A stretch of DNA of 6,074 bases from UMGS1908 sp045588795 (GTDB lineage Bacteria; Bacillota; Clostridia; Christensenellales; UBA1242). Positions 5,879 to 6,074 of this stretch are shown here, in pieces. Position 1 is the first letter of the stretch. Each line of letters opens with the position of its first letter. The notes below the pieces were generated by a model, which was not told the DNA's origin, made no database searches, and saw only the letters and a program-made list of their open reading frames with translations. Location of the stretch: positions 1-6,074 of the forward strand of contig JAZNEY010000113.1 of assembly GCA_045588795.1 (NCBI GenBank), given 5' to 3'. Position numbers and translations under genes: made by a program.

Positions 5879-6074
5879 TTATACTCCTCCTTTTGATTTA
5901 TTTATTATGTTCGTACTTGATAGACCTTTAATAAATGGTGCTAAAACAACTTTTCCACCACTTCCCTCTACAATATCTCTGCCTACAATAAATTTATCTT
6001 TGTAATCTTCTGATTTTACCAAAACATTTGGAATAATGACTTTTATTAAATCATATGGGGTTTCTTCACTAAAC
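5879..6074 (-). CDS. hldE: 3' end of ADP-heptose synthase, adenylyltransferase domain (hldE/rfaE2)
   Basis: This partial gene is cut by the right edge; the minus strand gives 64 residues and a TAA stop at 5881-5879. The fragment reads FSEETPYDLIKVIIPNVLVK and continues through EDYKDKFIVGRDIVEGSGGK to an end containing GLSSTNIINK. The spacing of TP-x2-LI, P-x-VLVK-x3-DY, GGKV and S-S/T-TNII matches the C-terminus of the HldE/RfaE nucleotidyltransferase domain. That domain transfers AMP from ATP to heptose 1-phosphate to make ADP-D-glycero-beta-D-manno-heptose. The window cannot show whether the gene is the bifunctional kinase fusion (HldE) or a stand-alone transferase (HldC/RfaE2). Its last codons, KGGV, encode the gmhA ribosome binding site. 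It is the most upstream visible gene of the operon, so the operon promoter lies outside the window. Confidence 0.88.
   Translation of the reverse strand, partial: FSEETPYDLIKVIIPNVLVKSEDYKDKFIVGRDIVEGSGGKVVLAPFIKGLSSTNIINKSKGGV

Noticed and set aside
1..6074. tRNA, rRNA, riboswitch, CRISPR array, insertion sequence or prophage signals
   Set aside because: Looked for on both strands by eye; no cloverleaf, regular repeats, transposase, terminal inverted repeats or target duplications seen. Small unstructured RNAs cannot be excluded.

Overview
The window is AT-rich (about one third G+C by eye, not computed), with strong AGGAGG-type ribosome binding sites, frequent TTG starts and compact operons. 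Together with the protein types this suggests a low-GC Firmicute, most likely in or near the Clostridia. That placement is an inference; no rRNA or tRNA is present to confirm it. Almost everything is on the minus strand; the one plus-strand gene is a small heat-shock protein.

Layout from left to right. At bases 1-9 a minus-strand gene begins (Met-Asp-Gln, good RBS) and runs off the window; lysS is a guess from common gene order. Bases 30-533 hold a divergent greA. Its promoter and RBS lie inside the longer possible reading frame, so translation must begin at ATG 533, not at GTG 578. Bases 663-1112 hold an Hsp20-family chaperone read divergently from greA, starting at TTG. A bidirectional hairpin terminator at 1117-1149 separates it from a two-gene ABC exporter operon on the minus strand: ATPase (2706-3422) then 12-TM permease (1151-2713), overlapping by 8 nt. 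A near-consensus promoter (3462-3491) drives the ATPase gene and again excludes an upstream GTG start.

From 3664 to the right edge is a tightly packed minus-strand heptose operon. In transcription order it holds the 3' end of an hldE/rfaE2-type ADP-heptose synthase gene (5879-6074, cut by the window edge), gmhA (sedoheptulose-7-phosphate isomerase), gmhB (heptose-1,7-bisphosphate phosphatase) and a family 9 glycosyltransferase (heptosyltransferase-like), ended by an 11-bp hairpin terminator. Gene junctions are 3 nt, a 1-nt overlap (TAATG) and 5 nt, so translation is probably coupled. GmhA makes heptose 7-phosphate, the HldE kinase and adenylyltransferase activities with GmhB give ADP-D-glycero-beta-D-manno-heptose, and the GT9 enzyme is the likely consumer.

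The most interesting point is this ADP-heptose module in what looks like a Gram-positive-type genome, where no LPS core is expected. The sugar would go to another cell-surface glycan, and ADP-heptose is also a known innate immune ligand (ALPK1-TIFA). I see no mobile element, CRISPR array, RNA gene or clearly undescribed system. Every gene belongs to a known family.
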